Source: an uncultured Bacteroidales bacterium
GTDB lineage: Bacteria > Bacteroidota > Bacteroidia > Bacteroidales > UBA932
NCBI GenBank assembly: GCA_944323825.1
Contig: CALUTY010000004.1
Span: forward strand, 150,056-214,055
Reading direction: 5' to 3'
Length of the DNA stretch: 64,000 nt
In this document: positions 56,574 to 64,000 of the stretch, piece after piece
How positions within the stretch are numbered: position 1 is the first letter of the stretch
How the letters are laid out: every line of letters begins with the position of its first letter
Translations under genes and position numbers: made by a program
The notes under the pieces: generated by a model
Databases searched by the model: none
Seen by the model: only the letters and a program-made list of their open reading frames with translations
Told to the model about the DNA's origin: nothing

Positions 56574-57620
56574 ATGGATGTTCATGTTGTCATAATGGCG
56601 GGTGGCATAGGAAGCCGCCTGTGGCCTGCAAGTACGCCTGAGAGGCCGAAGCAGTTCATTGATGTCCTGGGAACGGGCAGAACCCTCATACAGATGACGG
56701 TGGACCGTTTCCTCCGTGTGTGCGACATCGGCAATTTCTGGGTGGTGACTTCGGAAAGGTATGTGGGGATGGTGAAGGAACAGCTGCCCGGGATTCCCTC
56801 TGACCATATTCTGGCGGAGCCTGAGCCGAGAAATACGGCTCCATGTATAGCCTATGCCTGCCGTAAGATTGCCATGAGGCATCCTGACGCCAATGTTATA
56901 GTGACCCCTTCCGATGCTCTGGTCACTGATGTGGATGCCTTTTCCTCTGCGATTATGAAGGCGTATGCTTTCACCGCCTCCTCCTCTTCCATAGTCACGG
57001 TGGGCATTGTCCCCGACAGGCCTGAAACAGGCTACGGGTATGTCTGCGCTTCCGGCAGGGAACATGGAAAAGTTGTCAAGGTGCTGGCTTTCAAGGAGAA
57101 GCCAGACAGGAAGACGGCTGAATCCTATCTTGCCGAAGGCAATTATTTCTGGAATGCGGGCATTTTCGTGTGGAACGTGAAGACCATAGAAGAGCAGCTG
57201 CGGAAGCATGCTCCAGGAATATGCGATGTCATGGACATGATGTCGCCCTCTTTTTATACTGACAGTGAAAAGGATGTTCTGTCGGAGCATTTCAGGAAAT
57301 GCGAAAAGGTTTCGATAGACTATGCGGTCATGGAGAAGTCCGATGACATATATGTGATTTCAGGAGAATTCGGCTGGAGCGACCTCGGAAGCTGGAGCGC
57401 TGTGAAGGACCATCTGAAGCCGGATGCTGACGGCAATGCAGTGGTGGGGGAGAGCGTGGTGCTTTCCGGTTGCCGGAACTGCATTGTGCATGCGTCAGGT
57501 CCTGTTGCAGTCGAAGGCCTTGACGGCTATGTTGTGGCCGAAAAGGACGGGAAGATGCTGGTCTGCCGGCTTTCGGAGGAACAGCATGTAAAGGAATTTT
57601 CTGAGGCATTGAAGAAATGA
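56574..57620 (+). CDS. manC: Mannose-1-phosphate guanylyltransferase
   Basis: About 348 residues. Makes GDP-mannose from mannose 1-phosphate and GTP. The N-terminal MAGGIGSRLWPASTPERPKQF is the pyrophosphorylase signature with the catalytic Arg and Lys; FKEKPDRKTAE and NAGIFVWNVKTIEEQL are the sugar-binding segments. The isomerase (cupin) domain of long bifunctional versions is absent. An ATG at 56565 in frame is an alternative start. Stop overlaps the next gene (ATGA). GDP-mannose is also the precursor of GDP-fucose used by the GT11 enzyme. Confidence 0.93.
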   Translation: MDVHVVIMAGGIGSRLWPASTPERPKQFIDVLGTGRTLIQMTVDRFLRVCDIGNFWVVTSERYVGMVKEQLPGIPSDHILAEPEPRNTAPCIAYACRKIAMRHPDANVIVTPSDALVTDVDAFSSAIMKAYAFTASSSSIVTVGIVPDRPETGYGYVCASGREHGKVVKVLAFKEKPDRKTAESYLAEGNYFWNAGIFVWNVKTIEEQLRKHAPGICDVMDMMSPSFYTDSEKDVLSEHFRKCEKVSIDYAVMEKSDDIYVISGEFGWSDLGSWSAVKDHLKPDADGNAVVGESVVLSGCRNCIVHASGPVAVEGLDGYVVAEKDGKMLVCRLSEEQHVKEFSEALKK

Positions 57621-58951
57621 ATATAGCTGTAGTAGGTACCGGGTATGTGGGGCTGGTGAGCGGGGCCTGTTTCGCTGAAATGGGTGCCGTCGTCACCTGT
57701 GTCGATGTGGACAGGAAAAAGGTGGAGATGCTCCGTTCGGGAGTCCTTCCCATATATGAGCCCGGGCTTGAAGACATTGTGGCGAGGAATCACAGGGAGG
57801 GACGACTTGAGTTTTCGGAGGATCTGGCCTCTTGCATAGATTCAGTGGAAATAGTCTTCATCGCTGTGGGGACCCCTCCGGATGAAGACGGGAGTGCGGA
57901 CCTGTCCCATGTCCTGGAAGTGGCGTCTTCCGTGGGCAGGCTGATGAAGAGATACCTCCTGCTTGTCACCAAGTCCACGGTGCCTGTGGGCACTTCCGTG
58001 AAGGTGCGGGATGCCGTCAGGCGTGAACTCGACCTCAGGGGGCTGGACCTGGAATTCGATGTGGCATCCAATCCGGAGTTCCTGAAGGAGGGGGCTGCCG
58101 TGAAGGACTTCATGAGCCCGGACCGTGTGGTGGTCGGGGTGGATTCGCAGCGGGCGAGGGAACTGATGTCGAAGCTCTACAGGCCTTTCCTGCTGAACAA
58201 TTTCAGGGTGATATTCACGGATATCCCTTCGGCTGAAATGATAAAGTATGCGGCCAATGCCATGCTGGCCACCCGCATAAGCTTCATGAACGACATAGCC
58301 AACCTGTGTGAGCTTGTCGGTGCCGATGTCAATATGGTGAGGCGCGGCATAGGCTCGGACAGCCGTATCGGAAACAAGTTCCTCTATCCGGGATGCGGAT
58401 ATGGCGGAAGCTGTTTCCCGAAGGATGTCAAAGCTCTGGTAAGGACTGCGGAAAAGGCCGGGTATGAGATGAAGGTGCTCAAGGCCGTCGAAGATGTGAA
58501 CGACAGGCAGAAGGGGATCCTTTTCAGAAAGCTTTCCGAGGCCTGCGGCGGGAATCTTGCCGGGCTGACCGTTGCCTTGTGGGGACTTGCCTTCAAGCCG
58601 GAGACGGACGACATGAGGGAGGCTCCTTCGCTTGTCACCATCAGGCTTCTGCTCGATGCCGGCTGCCGTGTGAAGGTATATGACCCGGTGGCGATGGATG
58701 AATGCCGCCGCAGGATAGGGGACAGCGTGGAATATGCCTTGGACATGTATGAGTCCGTCCAGGATGCAGATGCCCTCCTCCTGCTGACGGAATGGAAGCA
58801 GTTCAGGATGCCGAGCTGGCCTGTGATAAGGAATAGCATGCGCCGTCCGCTTGTCATTGACGGAAGGAACATCTATGACGCGGCTGAGCTGGAAGGGGCG
58901 GGATTCCTCTACAGTTCCATAGGAAGAAAGACCCCGGAATTTGAAAAATGA
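57617..58951 (+). CDS. ugd: UDP-glucose 6-dehydrogenase
   Basis: 444 residues. Oxidises UDP-glucose to UDP-glucuronate with two NAD+. NIAVVGTGYVGLVSGACFAE is the NAD-binding loop, PGCGYGGSCFPKDVKAL (about 255-271) carries the catalytic cysteine, and LAFKPETDDMREAPS starts the C-terminal UDP-binding domain. Translation is probably coupled to manC. Related UDP-ManNAc dehydrogenases share the motifs, so the substrate is inferred from the closest pattern. Confidence 0.93.
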   Translation: MNIAVVGTGYVGLVSGACFAEMGAVVTCVDVDRKKVEMLRSGVLPIYEPGLEDIVARNHREGRLEFSEDLASCIDSVEIVFIAVGTPPDEDGSADLSHVLEVASSVGRLMKRYLLLVTKSTVPVGTSVKVRDAVRRELDLRGLDLEFDVASNPEFLKEGAAVKDFMSPDRVVVGVDSQRARELMSKLYRPFLLNNFRVIFTDIPSAEMIKYAANAMLATRISFMNDIANLCELVGADVNMVRRGIGSDSRIGNKFLYPGCGYGGSCFPKDVKALVRTAEKAGYEMKVLKAVEDVNDRQKGILFRKLSEACGGNLAGLTVALWGLAFKPETDDMREAPSLVTIRLLLDAGCRVKVYDPVAMDECRRRIGDSVEYALDMYESVQDADALLLLTEWKQFRMPSWPVIRNSMRRPLVIDGRNIYDAAELEGAGFLYSSIGRKTPEFEK

Positions 58952-58958
58952 TTTTTGT

Positions 58959-59735
58959 ATGGAAAACAGACCTCATTACAGGACAGTGGTGATATCCGAT
59001 GTCCATATAGGTTCAAGACACGCAAAAGTGGACGAGGCAGCCTGGTTTCTCGGCAGCGTGGACTGCGACAGGCTCATCCTCGACGGAGATATAATAGACG
59101 GCTGGCAGCTTCGGAAAAAGTCCGGCGTTAAGGGCTGGAGGCCCGAATATACCCGTTTCTTCAAGACCGTCATGAAGATGATGGAAAACTGCAACACCGA
59201 AGTCATATATATCAGAGGCAATCACGATGACTTTCTGGAGAACCTTGCTCCTCTGAAGCTTGCGAACATAAGCATTGTGAGGGACTACATCCTGGAAAGC
59301 GGCGACAAGAAATATTTCGTGACTCACGGGGATGTCTTCGACACCGTGACCTCCAACATGAAATGGCTTGCCAAGCTCGGCGATGTGAGCTACAATGTCC
59401 TTCTCCGGTTCAACGGCATGTACAACAGGTACAGGCTGAAGCAGGGAAAACCCTATTTTTCTCTCTCCCAGTTCCTGAAGCACAAGGTGAAGCAGGCTGT
59501 GTCATTCATTTCCGGCTTCGAGGGAATGCTTGCCGACCTTGCCCGTTCGAAAAAATGCGACGGAGTCATCTGCGGACACATACATTATCCGGAGAACAGG
59601 ATGATAGACGGCATACATTATCTCAATTCCGGTGACTGGGTGGAGTCCCTTTCCGCCCTGGTTGAAACTTATGATGGGGAATGGTCCATAGTCAGGCATC
59701 CGTACATGACAGGAGGGGCGAAGCCCATCCGATGA
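58959..59735 (+). CDS. LpxH-like metallophosphoesterase
   Basis: 258 residues. All calcineurin-type metal motifs are visible: DVHIGSRH, DGDIIDGW, RGNHDD, THGDVFD and GHIHYPE. The closest group is UDP-2,3-diacylglucosamine diphosphatase (lipid A synthesis), but this subgroup is separate from canonical LpxH and often sits beside a glycosyltransferase, as here, so the substrate may be another lipid or sugar diphosphate. ATG at 58959 starts eight bases after the ugd stop. Confidence 0.85.
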   Translation: MENRPHYRTVVISDVHIGSRHAKVDEAAWFLGSVDCDRLILDGDIIDGWQLRKKSGVKGWRPEYTRFFKTVMKMMENCNTEVIYIRGNHDDFLENLAPLKLANISIVRDYILESGDKKYFVTHGDVFDTVTSNMKWLAKLGDVSYNVLLRFNGMYNRYRLKQGKPYFSLSQFLKHKVKQAVSFISGFEGMLADLARSKKCDGVICGHIHYPENRMIDGIHYLNSGDWVESLSALVETYDGEWSIVRHPYMTGGAKPIR

Positions 59736-59765
59736 CCAGAACCGGTAATTTGAACTGAATCAGAT

Positions 59766-60839
59766 ATGAAATACCTGTTTATAGTACAAGGCGAAGGCAG
59801 GGGACACCTTACCCAGGCCATGACAATGGAAAAGATGCTTTCAGACCACGGCCACGAGGTCGTGGGGATGCTTGTGGGAAAGAGCAAGACCAGGATGCTC
59901 CCGGAATTTTTCCTGCACGGGGTGAAGGCTCCGGTGCAGCAGTTCCTGAGCGTGAATTTTCTCCCTTCCGCGGCCAACAGAAAGGCCGATATGGGCAGGA
60001 GCATCCTCTATAATCTTGTGACCATGCCGCGCTACCAGAAGAGCATGTCGTTCCTCAGGAATGCCATCAACGGCTCCGGAGCCGATGTCGTGATCAATTT
60101 CTACGAACTTCTGACAGGCCTGACATATCTTCTCTACAATATACGCACTCCGCAGATCTGCATAGGTCATCAGTATCTGTTCCTGCACAGGGACTTCAAC
60201 CTGCCGCATCACAGGTATGCCGGCATCTCCGTCCTGAACTTCTATTCGAGGCTGACTTCCATTGGCGCGAGCCGTCATCTTGCCCTGTCATTCAGGAAAA
60301 TGCCGGATGACAACGGCCACAATATAAAGGTGGTGCCGCCTCTCCTCCGTAAGGAAGTGCTTGACATGACTCCGGCAAAAGGCAATTATATACATGGATA
60401 CATGCTCAATTCCGGCTTTTCCGCCGATGTCATGAAATGGCATGCCGCGCATCCTGATGTCGAGCTCAGGTTCTTCTGGGACAAATGGTCCGAGGGGCCT
60501 GTCAAGAAGGTGGATGATACATTGAGCTTCTATACCATCGATGACAAGGAGTTTCTCCGCCAGATGGCAGGCTGTTATGCATACGCCAGCACCGCCGGCT
60601 TCGAGTCAATCTGCGAGGCAATGTATCTCGGCAAGCCTGTTCTGATGGTTCCTTCCCATGTCGAGCAGGAGTGCAATGCCTTCGATGCCACAAGGTGCGG
60701 AGTCGGCATCGCCGCCAGAAACTTCGACCTGAGCGCCCTTCTCGAGTTCGCCGAACGCTTTGAACCCGATGCCGAATTCCCTTCCTGGGCAGCCTCAGCC
60801 GAGGAAATCATCATCAGTGAAATAGAATCTTGCATATAA
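59766..60839 (+). CDS. GT-B glycosyltransferase (GT1/GT28-like, PF13528 type)
   Basis: 357 residues. The N-terminal YLFIVQGEGRGHLTQAMTM is the glycine-rich acceptor loop of MurG/UGT-like enzymes; the C-terminal YASTAGFESICEAMYLGKPVLMVPSHVEQECNA (about 275-310) is the donor-binding block. A membrane-lipid or short-glycan acceptor is likely, given the LpxH-like gene 30 bases upstream. Sugar and acceptor unknown. Last gene of the manC-ugd run. Confidence 0.88.
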   Translation: MKYLFIVQGEGRGHLTQAMTMEKMLSDHGHEVVGMLVGKSKTRMLPEFFLHGVKAPVQQFLSVNFLPSAANRKADMGRSILYNLVTMPRYQKSMSFLRNAINGSGADVVINFYELLTGLTYLLYNIRTPQICIGHQYLFLHRDFNLPHHRYAGISVLNFYSRLTSIGASRHLALSFRKMPDDNGHNIKVVPPLLRKEVLDMTPAKGNYIHGYMLNSGFSADVMKWHAAHPDVELRFFWDKWSEGPVKKVDDTLSFYTIDDKEFLRQMAGCYAYASTAGFESICEAMYLGKPVLMVPSHVEQECNAFDATRCGVGIAARNFDLSALLEFAERFEPDAEFPSWAASAEEIIISEIESCI

Positions 60840-60861
60840 TGGCGAAAAAATGAAAAAAATA

Positions 60862-60893
60862 TTTGGATAATTAAATATTAAGCCATACCTTTG
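60862..60893 (+). promoter_or_regulatory. Promoter of the tRNA-Lys pair
   Basis: TTTG (60862-60865), 20 bases, TACCTTTG (60886-60893): exact matches to both Bacteroides elements, 62 bases before the first tRNA. Confidence 0.85.
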
Positions 60894-60955
60894 CAATCCC
60901 GTTTCGGAAATGACTCGAAATCCAGAGCGATTTCTGCCCGCGGGAATAACGGAAA

Positions 60956-61028
60956 GATTCGTTAGCTCAGCTGGTAGAGCACAACACTTTTAATGTTGGG
61001 GTCTTGGGTTCGAATCCCAAACGGATCA
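60956..61028 (+). tRNA. tRNA-Lys (anticodon UUU)
   Basis: Acceptor GATTCGT pairs with ACGGATC (one T-G pair). Anticodon loop CTTTTAA gives UUU. T arm GGTTCGAATCC. Discriminator A; CCA not encoded. Confidence 0.96.
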
Positions 61029-61059
61029 CGAAGTTGGCCTTTAAGATGGCCTTCATGAC

Positions 61060-61135
61060 GCTTCCTTAGCTCAGTTGGTAGAGCACGACACTCTTAATGT
61101 TGGGGTCCAGGGTTCGAGCCCCTGAGGGAGCACCA
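61060..61135 (+). tRNA. tRNA-Lys (anticodon CUU), CCA encoded
   Basis: Acceptor GCTTCCT pairs with AGGGAGC (one T-G pair). Anticodon loop CTCTTAA gives CUU. The 3' end reads ACCA, so CCA is encoded (61133-61135). It abuts a terminator and then mobile DNA. Confidence 0.96.
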
Positions 61136-61136
61136 G

Positions 61137-61164
61137 GGCGGAAGTTTGAACTTCCGCCTTTTTT
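61137..61164 (+). terminator. Terminator of the tRNA-Lys transcript
   Basis: Perfect 10-base stem GGCGGAAGTT / AACTTCCGCC with a two-base loop, then TTTTTT. It begins one base after the tRNA CCA. Confidence 0.93.
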
Positions 61165-61186
61165 CGTATCCACAACACCGGACGGC

Positions 61187-61996
61187 ATGGCAAGCAGGCC
61201 CCCCCCTACCTTCGAGTTATTCCGCCCCAATTCGAGGCTTTGTGACATAGACAAGAAATTCTGTGTTGATTACGGTGTATGGCTGCAATCCGAATACCTA
61301 AATCCGCAGGGGAAAGTGATTGCACAGTCAACCGCATTTTCCTATTTCTGGTATCTCGGCATCATTCTGTCAAGAGCATGTCAAAAGGGCTATATAAAAA
61401 ATAACCCGTGGAAATTGTTGAGCGACCACGAGAAGATACGGCAGCCGGAAGGCAAGCGTGAGTTTTTGACGCTTGAAGAAATCAACAAATTGGAAAATAC
61501 CCCATATAAGAAGGATAACATACGCCGGGCATTTCTGTTCGCTTGTTATTGCGGTCTGCGTGTGGGTGATGTCATGGGATTGCGATGGAGTGACATATCC
61601 GTCAATGGAGGACGGCATTTCATATCAGTGGTAATGCAGAAAAACTCCAAACCCATATCGCTTCCACTCCCCGCAAAAGCGTTGTCATGGCTCCCAGAAA
61701 GCAGAGAGCAGGATGCACCCATATTTGCCTTGCCTTCCTATACGACTATCAGAAAGCATTTGCAGAAATGGGCGGAAGATGCCGGATTAGACAAACATCT
61801 GCATTTTCATTTGAGCCGTCATATTTATGGAACGATGCTGATAACTGCCGGAGTTGACCTTTATACTGCAAGCAAGATGATGGGACATGCCGATGTGCGT
61901 ACTACGCAAATTTACGCCAAAATTGTTGACAGCAAGAAAATCGAAGCGGTGGATATGGTGGACAAGATGTTTGAGCAGGAGGAAGCCAAAGATTAA
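61187..61996 (+). pseudogene. Tyrosine recombinase (integrase), N-terminally truncated
   Basis: About 269 residues from ATG 61187. The whole catalytic domain is present: first Arg in CGLRVGDVMGLRW, the lysine strand, HLSRHIYGTM (H-x-x-R) and MMGHADVRTTQIYAKI with the second His and the nucleophilic Tyr. What is missing is the arm-binding domain and most of the core-binding domain: recognisable sequence begins only at FRPNSRLCDIDKKFCVDYGVWL, so roughly 100-130 residues have been lost at the junction with the tRNA terminator. An eight-cytosine tract (61199-61206) lies at the very start. Probably inactive alone. Confidence 0.8.
61199..61206 (+). repeat. C8 homopolymer at the integrase junction
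   Basis: Eight cytosines four codons after the ATG at 61187. Length changes would disconnect this ATG from the integrase frame. Confidence 0.88.
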
Positions 61997-62039
61997 TTCT
62001 GTTATTAGAACAAGAGAGCCTTGGAATCATTTAGAAAAC

Positions 62040-62146
62040 GAGATTACTGTGATATTGCGCAATAATAATTTTGAGATTTACGTATTACACTTAAACAAAT
62101 TGAGATTAGTGCTATATTTAATCAAATACATTTTGAGATTAGTGCT
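62040..62146 (+). repeat. Four phased GAGATT direct repeats (iteron-like) in a gene-free control region
   Basis: GAGATTA/T occurs at 62040, 62073, 62102 and 62135; the last two share GAGATTAGTGCT. Spacings are 33, 29 and 33 bases, about three helical turns. A 12-base palindrome TATTGCGCAATA lies at 62053-62064. The whole gap 61997-62396 is AT-rich and has no gene I can support. Confidence 0.75.
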
Positions 62147-62285
62147 TCTGATAGCCGAGGCCGACAAGGTAAGTCCCATCGAGGTGAAATCATCCATATA
62201 TTTCCATTATATTCATGCGCTATACCGCTCACACACAACGGTATGGCGCATTTCCTTTTTATTCACTTTCCCCATTCGTTCCCCA

Positions 62286-62315
62286 TTGGGCCACTTCGGG
62301 TCAAACTTAACTTTG
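62286..62315 (+). promoter_or_regulatory. Promoter for the excisionase-like HTH gene
   Basis: TTG (62286-62288), 19 bases, TAACTTTG (62308-62315): ideal spacing and an exact -7 element. Leader of about 75 bases to ATG 62397. Confidence 0.75.
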
Positions 62316-62396
62316 CATCGGAAACAGAAGAAAACAATAGGCTGACAAACAGCAGATTCCGGTTTTCCAATGGTACAAGCAACAATTATAAAACGA

Positions 62397-62645
62397 ATGG
62401 ATATGAAAAGTGAACGCAATTTAATGACCACCACTGAAGCGGCCCGATACCTCGGACTGAAACCCAGTTATCTCTATAAGATGATGATGCGCCGCGCAAT
62501 CCCTTACTATAAGCCGGGAGGAAAACTTTGCTTCTTCGCCAAGGAAGACCTTGACGCTTGGATGAAACGGGTACGGGTGAAGTCGCAGGACGAAATAGAC
62601 AGCGAAGCAGCACGCTATCTGGCGGCTCATGAGAAAAACAAATGA
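62397..62645 (+). CDS. Excisionase-like helix-turn-helix DNA-binding protein
   Basis: 82 residues. MTTTEAARYLGLKPSYLYKMMMRRAIPYYKPGGKLCFFAKEDLDAWM is a complete MerR-like HTH_17 domain with the beta wing, as in Xis-type proteins of Bacteroides integrative elements. Its role would be to bend DNA for excision or to regulate transfer genes. The repeats upstream are candidate targets. Alternative starts at 62370 and 62403. It appears intact, unlike its neighbours. Confidence 0.88.
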   Translation: MDMKSERNLMTTTEAARYLGLKPSYLYKMMMRRAIPYYKPGGKLCFFAKEDLDAWMKRVRVKSQDEIDSEAARYLAAHEKNK

Positions 62646-62673
62646 TTTACCAATCTTTTATAAAACAACTATT

Positions 62674-63261
62674 ATGGATAACTCTAAGAACATGGAGCCG
62701 GGTATCAAGGATACTGCGGCTTTTGATTCCACGAACAAGGAATCCAAGAGCGGCATACCGCACCTCCATGCCGTCGTCTGCCGGGTGGACGAGAACGGGA
62801 ACATCAACAACGACCACGCCATCCACCTGCGGGCACAACGGGCGGCTGAAAAGGTTGCCAGGCAAAGGGGCTGGACTACCGCCATGCACATACACAAGAC
62901 GAACATCCCACAAGTCAGTGCCGACTGTATGGAAGCCTTGCGTGAGCGGCTTGCCAATTATACGCCTGAAGAGGAAACAGACCGCCGGATAGCAGAACTG
63001 CGCGACTTGCTGAAAGAAATCAGTGCCGTCAAGGACAGCATGGCAGACATCATTACAGGCTTTACCCATGCCGTGGCGGATTTGCAGAAGAAGGACATCG
63101 GCGCACGGGTGCATCCCGACACCCTGAAAGCCCTGAATGAGATTTGCACAAATTTTGTCGTGGAGGTCGGCAAACAACTGATGGCTCACCGTGACAGGCA
63201 GCTTGAACTGCAAAAGGAACATGAAGAACGGATTGCACGTATGCTGGAAAGGAACAAAGGC
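62674..63261 (+). pseudogene. Relaxase/mobilisation protein fragment
   Basis: The frame opens at ATG 62674 and is uninterrupted to 63582, but only the part to about 63261 looks native. IPHLHAVVCRVDENGNINND carries the HxH metal-binding pair of MobP-type relaxases, followed by a long charged helical region (about 95-195). The first 30 residues do not look like a relaxase N-terminus, so the catalytic tyrosine region is missing, and the C-terminus is replaced at the junction by antisense sequence of the RteA-like gene. A chimeric product could still be made. Confidence 0.65.
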
Positions 63262-63780
63262 TTCTTCTTTCTTTCCGAAAAGTCCCAGAAAACCGGTACG
63301 TTTCCTTTTCTGCGGTTTTTCGCGCGTACTTTTCCGAGCTATGACCGGCACTTGCTTTGCTATCTTTTCCTCTATCTCTTCTTGTTCGTAGAGTACCAGC
63401 ATGATTCCATGCAACAGTTTTTCTTTTTCAGCCAACAGCTGGCATATGCTGTCTATACGCTCGCTGCGGCAGGTTCTGGACTTGAACAGGCTGAGCAGAC
63501 TGTCCACCTCCAGACGCTTCTTATGGTATATATTCATATCTTCCTCATTCCAGTCCAGCACGGTCTCACCAATAAGGGATAAATCCACCATTTTAACATA
63601 TACCTCGTGTATGTCCTTGCGTAAACATCTTATCTTTTGGCTTGTAATCTCTAATTCCTGTCGTCTGTGCTGTTCGTTGAGCCAAATATAGACGATGCCG
63701 AAAATGACGAATAGTATCAGCACATATCCTGCCGCTATCTTGGTGCGCAGGTGTCTGGTTGCTATTGTTTTCTGTTTCAT
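63262..63780 (-). pseudogene. RteA-like sensor kinase, N-terminal fragment
   Basis: From ATG 63780 the product begins MKQKTIATRHLRTKIAAGYV, a membrane-anchored N-terminus, and runs through LIGETVLDWNEEDMNIYH, IAKQVPVIARKSTREKP and GFLGLFGKKE. This order follows RteA, the sensor of the tetracycline-inducible RteA/RteB system of CTnDOT-type elements, as I remember that protein. The frame stays open to 62647, but beyond about 63262 it is the antisense of the relaxase fragment. The second membrane helix, kinase domain and receiver are absent, so it cannot signal. Confidence 0.75.
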
Positions 63781-63802
63781 GCGGGTTACCTCATTTTTTA
63801 TA

Positions 63803-64000
63803 TTATTCTTTTCTCCTTATTAAAATGCAGCCCACTGACCTTACGGTAGCGGGCTGCGGTGTCTGTATGATGTTACCGGGCACAATACTCCCGCCCGGAA
63901 TGGGAGTTCCTTTCTTTATTGGGGTTATACTTCGGTTATATTCCGTTTCGGGCGGAACTTTTCCCGCCCGACGGTTTACTGTTCCTTCTTCAAGGTAGGC
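63803..64000 (-). CDS. Possible C-terminal end of an upstream CDS, unidentified
   Basis: The minus strand is open from the window edge to TAA at 63803-63805 (65 codons) in one frame only. The residues (TPIKKGTPIPGGSIVPGN) are low in complexity and match no family I know. The region also contains GC-rich inverted repeats, GGGCGG/CCGCCC (63950-63969) and GCAGCCC/GGGCTGC (63827-63857), so it may instead be an untranslated leader of the rteA-like gene. Confidence 0.3.
   Translation of the reverse strand, partial: AYLEEGTVNRRAGKVPPETEYNRSITPIKKGTPIPGGSIVPGNIIQTPQPATVRSVGCILIRRKE

Larger units (their letters stand above)
61165..64000. mobile_element. Decayed integrative/conjugative element DNA (partial, runs off the window)
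   Basis: The stretch holds a 5'-truncated tyrosine recombinase, an AT-rich repeat-bearing control region, an excisionase-like HTH gene, a relaxase fragment and a CTnDOT RteA-like sensor fragment. It starts immediately after the tRNA-Lys terminator. Gene order is not that of an intact element: two of the genes are joined tail to tail at about 63262. The right end is outside the window. Confidence 0.75.

Noticed and set aside
61109..61135. tRNA-Lys 3' end as attachment site
   Set aside because: Tempting, but the native-looking terminator follows the tRNA and no second copy of the 3' end is found within the window.
61097..61186. Integrase start inside tRNA-Lys(CUU)
   Set aside because: The extra codons are the tRNA and its terminator and do not resemble an integrase N-terminus.
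63759..63998. Plus-strand 79-codon frame at the right edge
   Set aside because: It overlaps the RteA-like start region in antisense and has no recognisable pattern.
1..64000. CRISPR arrays or invertible capsule promoters
   Set aside because: No regularly spaced direct repeats with unique spacers, and no inverted-repeat-flanked promoter, was seen; the start of the capsule locus lies outside the window.

Overview
The window looks like a chromosomal segment of a Bacteroidales (Bacteroidota) bacterium of roughly 50% GC. The evidence is the SusC/SusD pair, many promoters of the Bacteroides type (TTTG or TTG, about 19 bases, then TAnnTTTG), Bacteroidetes-specific families (DUF4251, DUF4136, DUF1735, fimbrillin-like lipoprotein) and a remnant of a CTnDOT-type element (RteA-like). 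I cannot name genus or species from sequence alone.

Region 1 (1-17315, + strand) is the distal part of a surface polysaccharide locus. It has a GT2 enzyme, a Wzy-like polymerase, a GT11 fucosyltransferase, a decapitated GT32 remnant, three GT4 enzymes, an initiating sugar-phosphate transferase, a PqqD-like / nucleotidyltransferase / HPr-kinase-like triad, Wza- and Wzc-like export proteins, a small acidic peptide, a fimbrillin-like lipoprotein with a degenerate PLC-type domain, and an OmpA-family protein closed by a strong terminator. Region 2 (17428-20640) holds an Rpn/PD-(D/E)XK protein and, on the opposite strand, an S24/S26-type peptidase with an ABC exporter. With the triad, these last two resemble the accessory genes of RiPP (modified peptide) clusters, and this is the best candidate here for an undescribed system.

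Region 3 (20640-33830, - strand) is the classic information-processing block: tRNA-Thr(UGU), tRNA-Tyr, tRNA-Gly, tRNA-Thr(GGU), tuf, tRNA-Trp, secE, nusG, rplK, rplA, rplJ, rplL, rpoB, rpoC. There is a promoter at its head, a terminator after tuf, an attenuator-like hairpin between rplL and rpoB, and a terminator after rpoC. Region 4 (33800-46945) is housekeeping: aroE, ssb, purA, two paralogous MFS transporters and dxs in one - strand run, then a BASS-like transporter, a TrmH-type rRNA/tRNA methyltransferase, lysS and recJ.

Region 5 (47119-56471) has three small envelope genes, then a four-gene polysaccharide utilization locus (SusC, SusD, GH18, DUF1735/LamG lipoprotein) that resembles N-glycan-directed PULs. 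Region 6 (56574-60839) makes sugar nucleotides and glycolipid or glycan parts: GDP-mannose pyrophosphorylase, UDP-glucose dehydrogenase, LpxH-like phosphoesterase and a GT-B glycosyltransferase. Region 7 (60862-64000) has two tRNA-Lys genes followed by decayed mobile DNA: a 5'-truncated tyrosine recombinase, an iteron-like repeat array, an excisionase-like HTH gene, a relaxase fragment and an RteA-type sensor fragment fused tail to tail.

Three 8-base G or C tracts lie inside reading frames (a GT4, the SusC receptor and the integrase remnant) and are candidate slippage sites.
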